Source: Paenibacillus sp. RC67
Lineage (GTDB): Bacteria; Bacillota; Bacilli; Paenibacillales; NBRC-103111
Direction: 5' to 3'
Assembly: GCF_030020805.1 (NCBI RefSeq)
Contig: NZ_CP125098.1
Coordinates: 1,902,001-1,966,000, forward strand
Length of the DNA: 64,000 nt
Shown: piece by piece, positions 27,093 to 34,967 of the stretch
Layout of the letters: each line of letters begins with the position of its first letter
How positions within the stretch are numbered: position 1 is the first letter of the stretch
The notes under the pieces: generated by a model
What the model saw: the letters and a program-made list of their open reading frames with translations, nothing else
What the model was told of the DNA's origin: nothing
Databases searched by the model: none
Program-made: the position numbers and the translations under genes

Positions 27093-28679
27093 ATGCCCCC
27101 AAAAGCAAAACTTCAAAAATTCGTCGATAAACTGCCGATTCCCAAAACCATTTCCCCGACCAAGCGAGACAAGAAAGGCTCGTATTATGAAGTGACCATG
27201 AGGGAATTTACCCAAAAGCTACATCGCGATTTAGGGCCTACCCGCTTGTGGGGTTACAACGGATTGTACCCGGGCCCGACTTTTGACGTGATGAAGGATG
27301 AAACGGCATATGTCAAATGGATGAATGATCTGCCCAACAAGCATTTTCTTCCCATTGATACGACCATTCATGGTGCAGAAAAAACATTTCCACAGGTTAG
27401 AACTGTGGTTCATTTACACGGAGGAAAGCAGCTTGACCATAGTGATGGTTACCCTGAAGCTTGGTTTACGAGAAATTTTGAACAAACAGGACCTGCGTTT
27501 AAAAGAAAAGTATCTGAGTACCCAAACCTTGAGGCCACTACGTTATTTTATCATGACCATACAATGGGGATTACGAGATTAAACAATTATGCGGGACTTG
27601 GAGGTTTTTATATTATTCGTGATCGGCATGAACAATCCCTGAACCTACCGACGGGAACATATGAAATCCCTCTTATGATTCAGGATCGTTCATTTAACCC
27701 AGATGGTTCGCTCTTTTACCCCGATACACCGGATAAAAAGAATCCTCGTCTTCCTTATCCCTCGATTGTCACACCTTTTGACGCAGATTATATTTTGGTA
27801 AATGGCAAAGTATCCCCTTATCTCGAAGTAGAACCGAGAAAATACAGATTTCGCATATTAAATTACTGTAATAGTCGAGCAATTACACTCAAACTGGACT
27901 CTGGACAGCCATTTTATCAAATTGGAATCGATCGAGGATTATTAGAGAAACCAGTGAAAATGAAAGAGATCCTCCTTTTAACGACTGAGCGTGCGGATGT
28001 TATCGTCGATTTTTCTCGATCCTATGGTAAGACGATCATTCTTAAAAATGCCTTCAAGGGTGCCTCCCCAGAAACAACTGATGTGATGGAATTTAGAGTA
28101 ACCACTCCGATAAAAGGCAAAGATACCAGTTCCCTACCGGATCAATTAACGAAAATTAATTTTCTTTCTAGAGAGATGGCAATAAGGACAAGAGATCTCA
28201 CACTCGTCAGGGTGGAGGATGAATATGGAAGATCGTTGAATTTACTTGACGGTAAAATGTGGAATGATCGTATATCTGAGAAAATGGACTTAGGAACTGT
28301 TGAAATATGGCGGCTAATCAATCTTTCAGCTGATGACCACCCCATTCATCTACATGTTGTTGACATGCAAATCCTAGAGCGCCAGCCTTTTGACGTTGCT
28401 CATTTCCAAACTACAGGAAAAGTTATATTTACAGGGCCTGCAGCTCCTCCAGAACCTAACGAAAGAGGATTTAAAGATACGATTCGTGCTCCCGCTGGTT
28501 ACGTTACCTCTTTTATCGGTAGTTTCGATCCTTTCACCGGACTTTTTGTATGGCATTGTCACATGCTCGAACATGAAGATTACGAGATGATGCGACCATT
28601 TGAAATTCTGAAGAAAAAAAATAGACTTAAAAATATATTAATGAGAATAATTTACCCTTCTCGGTATACAAAAAATTAA
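27093..28679 (+). CDS. cotA: CotA-like multicopper oxidase (spore-coat laccase)
   Basis: Oxidises phenols and bilirubin-type substrates with reduction of O2; in Bacillus it is an outer spore-coat protein. Of 528 aa and without a signal peptide, it has copper-ligand motifs in order: VHLHGG, TLFYHDHTMG, DHPIHLHVVD and the C-terminal LFVWHCHMLEHED. The opening LQKFVDKLPIPKTISP matches CotA. AAGGAGG lies before ATG 27093. Codon use is somewhat more AT-rich than in neighbours such as the 25291 gene. A recombinase remnant follows directly, so local transfer is possible. Confidence 0.92.
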   Translation: MPPKAKLQKFVDKLPIPKTISPTKRDKKGSYYEVTMREFTQKLHRDLGPTRLWGYNGLYPGPTFDVMKDETAYVKWMNDLPNKHFLPIDTTIHGAEKTFPQVRTVVHLHGGKQLDHSDGYPEAWFTRNFEQTGPAFKRKVSEYPNLEATTLFYHDHTMGITRLNNYAGLGGFYIIRDRHEQSLNLPTGTYEIPLMIQDRSFNPDGSLFYPDTPDKKNPRLPYPSIVTPFDADYILVNGKVSPYLEVEPRKYRFRILNYCNSRAITLKLDSGQPFYQIGIDRGLLEKPVKMKEILLLTTERADVIVDFSRSYGKTIILKNAFKGASPETTDVMEFRVTTPIKGKDTSSLPDQLTKINFLSREMAIRTRDLTLVRVEDEYGRSLNLLDGKMWNDRISEKMDLGTVEIWRLINLSADDHPIHLHVVDMQILERQPFDVAHFQTTGKVIFTGPAAPPEPNERGFKDTIRAPAGYVTSFIGSFDPFTGLFVWHCHMLEHEDYEMMRPFEILKKKNRLKNILMRIIYPSRYTKN

Positions 28680-28701
28680 CTGTTTATTAAGCTAACGAGA
28701 T

Positions 28702-28866
28702 GTACTGGTAATCGAGGGAGATTGCCAGTCCCTGAGGGGAAGGGCTTTTCTAGAGTTTCTCTACCGTACCGGCTGCCGGGTTGGAGAGGCGGAGAAATTA
28801 AACATCGAAGACCTGAACTGGGAGAAGTGTTCCGTAATTGTAAATGGCAAGGGTTCAAAACAGTGA
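28702..28866 (+). pseudogene. Tyrosine recombinase (XerC/D-like integrase) remnant
   Basis: An open stretch without a start, reading SLRGRAFLEFLYRTGCRVGE near 28729-28788 and LNWEKCSVIVNGKGSK up to the TGA at 28864. This is the first catalytic segment of tyrosine recombinases (the Arg of TGxRxxE and the GKGxK turn). The N-terminal domain and the HxxR...Tyr end are missing. From 28867 to 29119 nothing else is recognisable. Confidence 0.7.
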
Positions 28867-29119
28867 GAGGTTGACTTTATACTCATCATTGCTCTTCTTG
28901 GCTTGATGTGAGATTAACGGATTAATGACAATGTTCAGATACTGGTTCAGCAAGGCTCAGAAGATGATGTTAGGAGAACGGAGACGGTGGACAGCGCCTT
29001 GCTCATCGAACGGGGAGGGCTTTTGTTTGGAACTCTATGAATCTCATAAACTACTTGCTAGAAGCAATATCTTCCATTTATAGTAAGAGAGATCATAGAT
29101 GAAAAGGGGGATAACATTG

Positions 29120-30691
29120 ATGTATGGTTGGAACAAGAGGGGAATAGTAGCGTTGTTGATCGCGCTGCTCGTGCTGGCAGGCTGTCAGCCGGTCGACGGA
29201 TTAGACCCGGTGAAGTTGTTTGAGCAGGAAGCGGAGCTTGCTTCTTATGAAGGGTCAACATCGCTGAAGTTTGAATTTGATATCGACTCTGATAAGTTTA
29301 GCACAACGGATGAGCTCGGGATTCGCTATCCGAGGCCCTATTTGGAAGCCTACGAGCTGCTGAACGGTCTGGAGCTTCACATTAACGAGTTTAAGGCTAA
29401 TAAGAAGTCAGGAGTCGTTTCTGGTAAAGGCTTGCTGACCAAGGCAAAGCTTCAAATCCCTTTCGAATATTCGGTGGAAGGGGATAAGGTGGTAGTTCAA
29501 GTGGAGGGTGCCCGACATCCAATTACACTGAAGCTTGGAGCGCTGTCCGATGAGCTGCCCTATCGCTCGAATGAATGGCTGCAACTGGGCAGGGCTTCGA
29601 CGGCGTTGTCCGATGCGGGCAGCGAGCGGGAACGTGATTTGACGAAGAAGGGGCTCCAACTGCTGGTCCGCAACCTGCCGAATACAGATACCTTGTCTAT
29701 ACAGCGCAACCAGGTGGTCGACGTTCATGGCAATCAAGCGACAGGGACAACCTTGGCTTTCAATGTGACGAGTGCTCAGATGCCGGAGCTGCTGAAGAAA
29801 TACTTACGCTCGTTAACATTGGATGACAAAGGGCTGCGGGAGATGGCGGACAGCTTGTTCGAATACCTCAAGAATGAGGAATGGGTCGGGGGCAGGTACC
29901 AGGAATGGTTTACCGATAAAGAAGTGTCAGTCGAAGGCATTTACGGAGTGGAGAAGTTTCTGCTCGCAACGCTGTCTTCTATCGTAACAACAAAGCAGCA
30001 AGAGATTCATTTTTCTCCGAATACGCAAGTTCATTTCGATTTGTTCGTCGACCCGCAGCAATTTGTAAGAAAAACCAGCTTGAACATTCAATTCAAAGAT
30101 GAGATCGGCGGGCTTAAAGGCGGTAAAATGCAGTTCCAGATGGAGCGTTGGAATATGAATGGCTCGGTTCAGCCTGTGCCGCTAGCTTCAAAGGATGCAG
30201 TAGATATTGCGCAGCTCGATACTCCGGAAGCGGTCATGGAGCAGGTGGATGAAAGCTCCGCTTTGTATACGTTTTTGAAGCGTGATTTGAAAGTGACGCG
30301 CAAGCAATTCGACCTGTGGTTGATGACTAAGACCGAGTTCGATGATATGGTAACAGCAATGGAAGATTCCGATTATTTCCCGAGCTACGGCTTTACCTCT
30401 GGCGATGTAACTTATGGACAGGTGCGTGAAATAAGTGAGCAGCTTGGCTATCAATCGGAATGGGACAGCGCGAGCAATAGCGTCGTGGTCAAAACAGGCA
30501 AGAAGGAAATCCGCTTTACGCAGGATAGTTCGACGGCTCTTGTCAACAACCAACAGGTCGAGATGGGGCATGAGGCACAGCTTATCCATGGTGCCTATTT
30601 TGTACCGGTTCGTTTCCTTGTCGAGCAATTGGGTGGAGAAATTCGCTGGAATCCGGATATGCCTTACATGCTGACAGTGATCAAAAATTAA
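29120..30691 (+). CDS. Lipoprotein with C-terminal copper-amine-oxidase-like (PF07833) domain
   Basis: Surface lipoprotein of about 523 aa. The signal peptide ends LLVLAGC, with Cys22 lipidated. A large mixed alpha/beta region of unknown function follows. The C-terminal 100 residues contain a Paenibacillus-type stalk_domain/Cu_amine_oxidN1 repeat (AQLIHGAYFVPVRFLVEQLG), thought to be a wall- or stalk-binding module rather than an enzyme. ATG 29120 is used because AAAAGGGGG lies 9 nt upstream; ATG 29099 has no clear site. Confidence 0.8.
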   Translation: MYGWNKRGIVALLIALLVLAGCQPVDGLDPVKLFEQEAELASYEGSTSLKFEFDIDSDKFSTTDELGIRYPRPYLEAYELLNGLELHINEFKANKKSGVVSGKGLLTKAKLQIPFEYSVEGDKVVVQVEGARHPITLKLGALSDELPYRSNEWLQLGRASTALSDAGSERERDLTKKGLQLLVRNLPNTDTLSIQRNQVVDVHGNQATGTTLAFNVTSAQMPELLKKYLRSLTLDDKGLREMADSLFEYLKNEEWVGGRYQEWFTDKEVSVEGIYGVEKFLLATLSSIVTTKQQEIHFSPNTQVHFDLFVDPQQFVRKTSLNIQFKDEIGGLKGGKMQFQMERWNMNGSVQPVPLASKDAVDIAQLDTPEAVMEQVDESSALYTFLKRDLKVTRKQFDLWLMTKTEFDDMVTAMEDSDYFPSYGFTSGDVTYGQVREISEQLGYQSEWDSASNSVVVKTGKKEIRFTQDSSTALVNNQQVEMGHEAQLIHGAYFVPVRFLVEQLGGEIRWNPDMPYMLTVIKN

Positions 30692-30866
30692 TCGGTTGCC
30701 AAACGGCTTCGAAAAGATAAACAGCGGCTTGAGGAGCGAGAAATGCACTATCTGAGGTATGTAGAATTGGACATTGCTGATACATATCTGAAAATAAGTT
30801 ATTCGAGAGCAAGAATGGACTTCTTCAACTAACGGAAAAAACTACAGGTTAAAGACTTCAATAAAG

Positions 30867-30895
30867 AAAACTCGCCAACATGATGGCGAGTTTTT
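30867..30895. terminator. Terminator between convergent genes
   Basis: AAAACTCGCCA and TGGCGAGTTTTT pair around ACATGA. 30692-30866 contains only an unconvincing 29-codon ORF at 30743. Confidence 0.8.
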
Positions 30896-30928
30896 GCATT
30901 TTTATATGCACCTTTTTCGTAAGGGTAG

Positions 30929-31690
30929 TTATTCAATAGTGTTTTTCGTGGCCTTATACATATTTTCCGCGTATTTGTCGATATCATCTCGTGACATGCG
31001 TAAACGATTCACAGAAGTGCCATATCCAATTTCCTTGTCACCCTCTTCTAATCCTCTGAAAATGCCATCTGCGAAAGCATCTAATGGTTCTCCCTGAATA
31101 TGCAACCCTGCTCCGCCTAAATCCGTATTCACTGCCGGAGGAGCAACTTCAACGACTTCTACAGATGTTTCAGAGAGTTGGTATCTTAGACTCATTGTAA
31201 AGGAATGAAGCGCCGCTTTGGTTGCTGAATAAATCGGAGCAATCGCAAATGGTGTAAAAGCTAACCCCGATGTCACGTTAATGATAGTCGCCTCTTCTTT
31301 TGTCGCAAAAAATGGAGCGAACAGCATAGAGAGATGAAAAGGTGCTTCTATGTTGGTTGTGATTTCTTTATTGAAATAACTCCAATTGTTCTTCGCATCT
31401 GCTTTTAATACATTAAAGCGTTGTTGGATTCCTGCATTATTAACTAACACATTCACATCGGGATAGTTCGCTGTTACCCAATCAAACAATGCTGCGCGCT
31501 CGGATTCAATATCCAAATCACTTACACGAGTAATAAGGCTAGGGAATTTTTCTTTCGCATTTTGAAGTACATTTTCACGTCGTCCAATAATAATGACTTG
31601 ATTCCCAGCTTTGATAAAGCGCTCTGCAAAAGCTAATCCTATTCCAGAACTTCCGCCCGTAATAAGTATTGTATTTCCTGAAAGTTTCAT
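30929..31690 (-). CDS. Short-chain dehydrogenase/reductase (DltE-like)
   Basis: NAD(P)-dependent SDR, 253 aa. Cofactor motif TGGSSGIG is at residues 11-18, NNAG near 87, catalytic Ser in INVTSG near 138 and YSATK near 153. The sequence is close in style to Bacillus DltE-type oxidoreductases. The ATG overlaps the stop of the upstream MerR gene (TAATG), so the two form an operon. Substrate unknown. Confidence 0.88.
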   Translation of the reverse strand: MKLSGNTILITGGSSGIGLAFAERFIKAGNQVIIIGRRENVLQNAKEKFPSLITRVSDLDIESERAALFDWVTANYPDVNVLVNNAGIQQRFNVLKADAKNNWSYFNKEITTNIEAPFHLSMLFAPFFATKEEATIINVTSGLAFTPFAIAPIYSATKAALHSFTMSLRYQLSETSVEVVEVAPPAVNTDLGGAGLHIQGEPLDAFADGIFRGLEEGDKEIGYGTSVNRLRMSRDDIDKYAENMYKATKNTIE

Positions 31691-32102
31691 TATAGTTCCT
31701 CTTCTCCATAATTTTTATTATCTTGTCTTTCCTCTTTTCTTTCCTGAATACGTTTGATATAACGTGTAATTTTTACGTCTATTCCTTTTAAAGCTTCTGT
31801 CATCAACGAAATTTCAGATAGCACAGCCTGCTTGTGATTCTTCATCATTTCAAGTCGGAGTGGGACGGTGCTATCTCCTTCTACTATCCAATCCATATAT
31901 TGCTTGATGCTACTTATTGGCATGTGCGTGTTTTTTAAACAAATAACCGTTTCAAGGAGCGCAATTTGATCTTCTGAAAATAACCGTCTGCCAGCTTCGT
32001 CACGCTCAATTAGTGGTAGTAGTCCTTTTTTTCATAGTAACGTAACGTTGATTCTGGAATATTGAATTTGGCTGAAGCTTCGCTAATTGAACAATACTTC
32101 AT
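31690..32102 (-). pseudogene. MerR-family regulator, frameshifted in an A-tract
   Basis: From ATG 32102 (GGAGGCC upstream) the sequence reads MKYCSISEASAKFNIPESTL then RYYE, the MerR HTH start. At a run of seven A (32028-32034 on the complement) the frame shifts and stops at once. With eight A it would continue KKGLLPLIERDEAGRRLFSE and join the rest of the protein (CLKNTHMPISSIKQYMDW, ending at 31690). The deduced intact protein is about 137 aa and would control its own operon. Homopolymer location makes sequencing error or phase variation possible. Confidence 0.82.
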
Positions 32103-32142
32103 CTGGAGGCCTCCGAATCTCAATTTTCATGTCGACAGGATT

Positions 32143-32173
32143 ATGATACGACTTAAACCATGGTTTAAGTCAA
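32143..32173 (-). promoter_or_regulatory. MerR-type promoter and operator
   Basis: On the minus strand TTGACT and TATCAT are 19 bp apart, the over-long spacer typical of MerR-activated promoters. The spacer is filled by the perfect palindrome ACTTAAACCATGGTTTAAGT (32151-32170, extending one base each side). It lies 41 bp upstream of merR. Confidence 0.8.
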
Positions 32174-32223
32174 TAAAAAATATTTATAGTCTGTCGATGG
32201 AATGAAAAAACTTGAATCCACGA

Positions 32224-33102
32224 TTATGATGAAGCCGCTGGAACTGCAAATCGCCGTGCGATCGCCACACACAGTATGACACCAATATTTACAATAAAGA
32301 TAGGCCAACAAATGGACTCGTGCAGAACAAGAGCTGAAAGTAACAGGCCAAAGAAAGGCTGGAGGAGTTGTAACTGCCCGACCGCTGCTATACCTCCCTG
32401 GGCAAGGCCACGATACCAGAACACAAAGCCGATGAGCATGCTGAACAGGGAGACGTAAGCAAGGCTCAAGAGTGCCGAGCCACTGATACTAGCCCACGAA
32501 ACTGGCATGTAATATAACGAGAGCAGTGACATAACGGGAAGAGACATAACGAGCGCCCAAGAGATTACTTGCCAGCCCCCTAGCCTCCGTGAGAGTCGTG
32601 CCCCTTCTGCATAACCGTAACCGCACACTATAATAGAAGCTAGCATTAACCCTTCACCTATTGGCGAAGATGCAGCCCCTTGTGTTAGGGCGAATCCTGC
32701 TACAAGAGAGCTGCCTAGAGCTGATAAGATCCAAAAGGTTGGCCGCGGGCGTTCACTCCCCCGTAGAACGCCGAAGATCGCAGTAGAAAGCGGCAGAAGC
32801 CCTATGTAGATAATTGCGTGGGCAGATGTGACATACTGAAGCGCCAAGGCTGTCAGCAGCGGGAATCCGACTACCACGCAGAATGCTATTAATAATAGCG
32901 GCACGATGTCGCTCCGGACAGGCCGTTGTTGCTTGAAGATGAGGAGCAGCACTCCTGCTAAAACCCCAGCAATTGCGGCACGGCATACGGTGAGAAACAA
33001 TGGATCCAAATCCATCACAGCCATTCGTGTTGCTGGTAGCGAGCCACTGAAGATGAGCACGCCTAGAAAACCATTGATCCAGCCTCTTGTTGTTGTGTTC
33101 AA
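32224..33102 (-). CDS. EamA/DMT-family permease
   Basis: Ten-span drug/metabolite exporter, 292 aa, with two EamA repeats (about residues 10-135 and 150-285). TTG 33102 is preferred because GAGGTGA lies 5 nt upstream; the frame is open to 33159. It is divergent from a MocR-type regulator gene, a common arrangement in which the regulator controls export of an amine or vitamin-like compound. Substrate unknown. Confidence 0.85.
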   Translation of the reverse strand: MNTTTRGWINGFLGVLIFSGSLPATRMAVMDLDPLFLTVCRAAIAGVLAGVLLLIFKQQRPVRSDIVPLLLIAFCVVVGFPLLTALALQYVTSAHAIIYIGLLPLSTAIFGVLRGSERPRPTFWILSALGSSLVAGFALTQGAASSPIGEGLMLASIIVCGYGYAEGARLSRRLGGWQVISWALVMSLPVMSLLSLYYMPVSWASISGSALLSLAYVSLFSMLIGFVFWYRGLAQGGIAAVGQLQLLQPFFGLLLSALVLHESICWPIFIVNIGVILCVAIARRFAVPAASS

Positions 33103-33298
33103 TACAATCACCTCAAATGTGTCTTTTATACAAAAATGGACGACACATGGAGATAACAAATGTGCGGAGAAATTTATAAATACACTTTTGTATGTTGTGT
33201 TGTATTATAATAGGTACAAAATTTTATGTATATCGACCTTTTCTCTATCTGTAAGGGTACAGAAATAGAAGGCCTACTTCTAGTTGGAGGCGTATTGT

Positions 33299-34672
33299 AT
33301 GACAAATAAAAAGGAATCAATTAAGCAAATCATTCGCTCAGACATAGTCAATGGTCTCATTAAGCCTAGTCAAAAGCTACCTTCCATCCGAAAGCAGAGC
33401 CAAAAATTTAATTGCAGCCTCAACACAATTATTAGTGTTTATCTGGAACTCGAAAATGAATATCTGATTTATTCACGCCCGAAGAGTGGTTATTTTGTCG
33501 TAGCCAAAGAAGCGCTCCATCCCTTGCTGCAAGCAAAACGGATCGATTTTGCATCAGCAGCCCCCGATCCCGCATCCATACCACAAATCGACTTTCGCCA
33601 ATGCTTGAATAAAGCAATGGAATTATTTGAGGCTTCCATTTTCACATATCCCGATCCACAGGGGTTGCTTTCCCTTCGCCAGGAGATCGTGAAGCTTTTT
33701 CATCAGCAACAAGTCTTCGCTTCGGCACAGCAAGTTTTTATATTTTCAGGAGCTCAGCAAGCTCTTCATCTTCTAGCCGGGATGCCTTTTCCAAACGGAA
33801 AAACTAACATTCTGGTCGAGCAACCAACCTATTGGGGAATGCTTGCTGCGCTTAAGACGCAAAAACAAACCGTAATCGGTATCGAAAGAACTCCAAACGG
33901 GATTGACTGGATAGCTTTGGAGCGTCATTTTCAAAGTAATATGATAAAGTTTTTTTATACGATCCCGCGCTTCCATAATCCGCTAGGCACTTCTTACACG
34001 CCGGAAGACAAACAGCGACTAGCAGAACTTGCCAAAGCTTATGACGTTTACATGGTTGAGGATGATTATCTTGCTGATCTGGAAATAAACAGGAAAGCAG
34101 ATCCTATTCGCGCTTATAATGGATCCAGTCATGTCATTTATCTCAGAAGCTTTTCCAAGGTAATGCTTCCCGGATTAAGACTTGCCGCGGCAGCAGTACC
34201 AGATTCATTGATTCCTTTACTCCAATTGCATAAACATACGGCGGATCTTAGCACCTCCGTGCTTTCTCAAGGTGTCCTGGAGATTTATATGAAGTCTGGT
34301 ATGTATGCTCATCATGCGAAGCAAATGAAATCCTTGTACAATCACCGAATGAAACATCTAAGGGAAATTTCACAGCGATTATTGCCCAAAGAATGCCTAT
34401 ATACAATCCAATCTAGCGGTGGGCTCTTCTCTGCAATACGCATTCCGGAATCCCATACCGAAAATTTGGTCAAGCGATTGGAGAATCGTGGAGTTGATGT
34501 ACTGTCAACTGGTCAGCAATTCCTTTCCTCTTTCCCCAAGCTTAACTTGCTGCGTCTTAGCATCATTCGGGCCAATGAGCATGATATTGAAGAGGGTATC
34601 CGCATCGTTGCCGAAGAATTAGAGCGTGTCCAACATACAAGGAGTTCCCCTAAGCCATTCTTTCGATTATGA
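33299..34672 (+). CDS. MocR-type regulator (GntR HTH fused to aminotransferase fold)
   Basis: A 457-aa protein. An N-terminal winged HTH (KQIIRSDIVNGLIKPSQKLP, then IRKQSQKFNCSLNTIISVYL) is fused to a fold-type I aminotransferase domain. The PLP-binding lysine is in YLRSFSKVMLPGLR and the Asp-containing segment is YMVEDDYLADLE. ATG 33299 has GGAGG 8 nt upstream. It probably senses PLP or an amino compound and regulates the divergent EamA gene. Confidence 0.88.
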   Translation: MTNKKESIKQIIRSDIVNGLIKPSQKLPSIRKQSQKFNCSLNTIISVYLELENEYLIYSRPKSGYFVVAKEALHPLLQAKRIDFASAAPDPASIPQIDFRQCLNKAMELFEASIFTYPDPQGLLSLRQEIVKLFHQQQVFASAQQVFIFSGAQQALHLLAGMPFPNGKTNILVEQPTYWGMLAALKTQKQTVIGIERTPNGIDWIALERHFQSNMIKFFYTIPRFHNPLGTSYTPEDKQRLAELAKAYDVYMVEDDYLADLEINRKADPIRAYNGSSHVIYLRSFSKVMLPGLRLAAAAVPDSLIPLLQLHKHTADLSTSVLSQGVLEIYMKSGMYAHHAKQMKSLYNHRMKHLREISQRLLPKECLYTIQSSGGLFSAIRIPESHTENLVKRLENRGVDVLSTGQQFLSSFPKLNLLRLSIIRANEHDIEEGIRIVAEELERVQHTRSSPKPFFRL

Positions 34673-34700
34673 GTAGAAAATACAAATAGAAACCCATTTA

Positions 34701-34729
34701 TTGAAAATTAATACTCAGAATGATATAAT
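34701..34729 (+). promoter_or_regulatory. Promoter of the ABC-F gene
   Basis: TTGAAA (34701-34706), 17 bp, TATAAT (34724-34729), close to consensus. Transcription would start near 34736, giving a 230-nt leader. Confidence 0.8.
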
Positions 34730-34770
34730 TCTCATAAATTAATGACTGGAGTTGAAAGAATAATGTAGTA

Positions 34771-34947
34771 TTTCTTGCTAACGATAAAACAGTAAAGCGA
34801 TATTTTTCGCGTGTTTTATTTTGTATGCAAGAAAGTTACATTATCTTCACTCAAACAATATATCCTTATTTAACTCCATACCGGGGTTGATTAACTGTAT
34901 TTATTTGAGCTACAAGAATGTAACTTTCTTGTAGCTTTTATTTTTTT
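34771..34947 (+). promoter_or_regulatory. Attenuator leader of the ABC-F resistance gene
   Basis: The terminator is AGCTACAAGAA (34908-34918) paired with TTCTTGTAGCT (34926-34936), followed by a T-run. CAAGAAAGTTACATT (34828-34842) is an exact 15-nt complement of AATGTAACTTTCTTG (34917-34931), so that pairing would break the terminator. TTTCTTGC (34771-34778) can in turn pair with GCAAGAAA (34827-34834), masking the antiterminator arm and enclosing a hairpin (TAAAACA/TGTTTTA). The antiterminator arm lies at the start of a leader ORF, which fits control by ribosome stalling on antibiotic. Confidence 0.8.
34825..34890 (+). CDS. Leader peptide of the ABC-F gene (21 aa)
   Basis: ATG 34825 begins MQESYIIFTQTIYPY and ends PYRG before TGA 34888. 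No good ribosome-binding site is visible. The first five codons coincide with the antiterminator arm, so a stalled or initiating ribosome would change leader folding. Existence as a translated peptide is inferred. Confidence 0.5.
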   Translation: MQESYIIFTQTIYPYLTPYRG

Positions 34948-34967
34948 CCATACAGGAGGATCATTTT

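Noticed and set aside
30743-30832. A 29-codon ORF with a GAGGAG upstream
   Set aside because: Too short, low complexity, and no homology recognised; left as intergenic.
32151-32170. Palindrome as a terminator of the EamA gene
   Set aside because: It lies upstream, between -35 and -10 boxes with MerR spacing, and has no T-run for that orientation; operator is the better reading.
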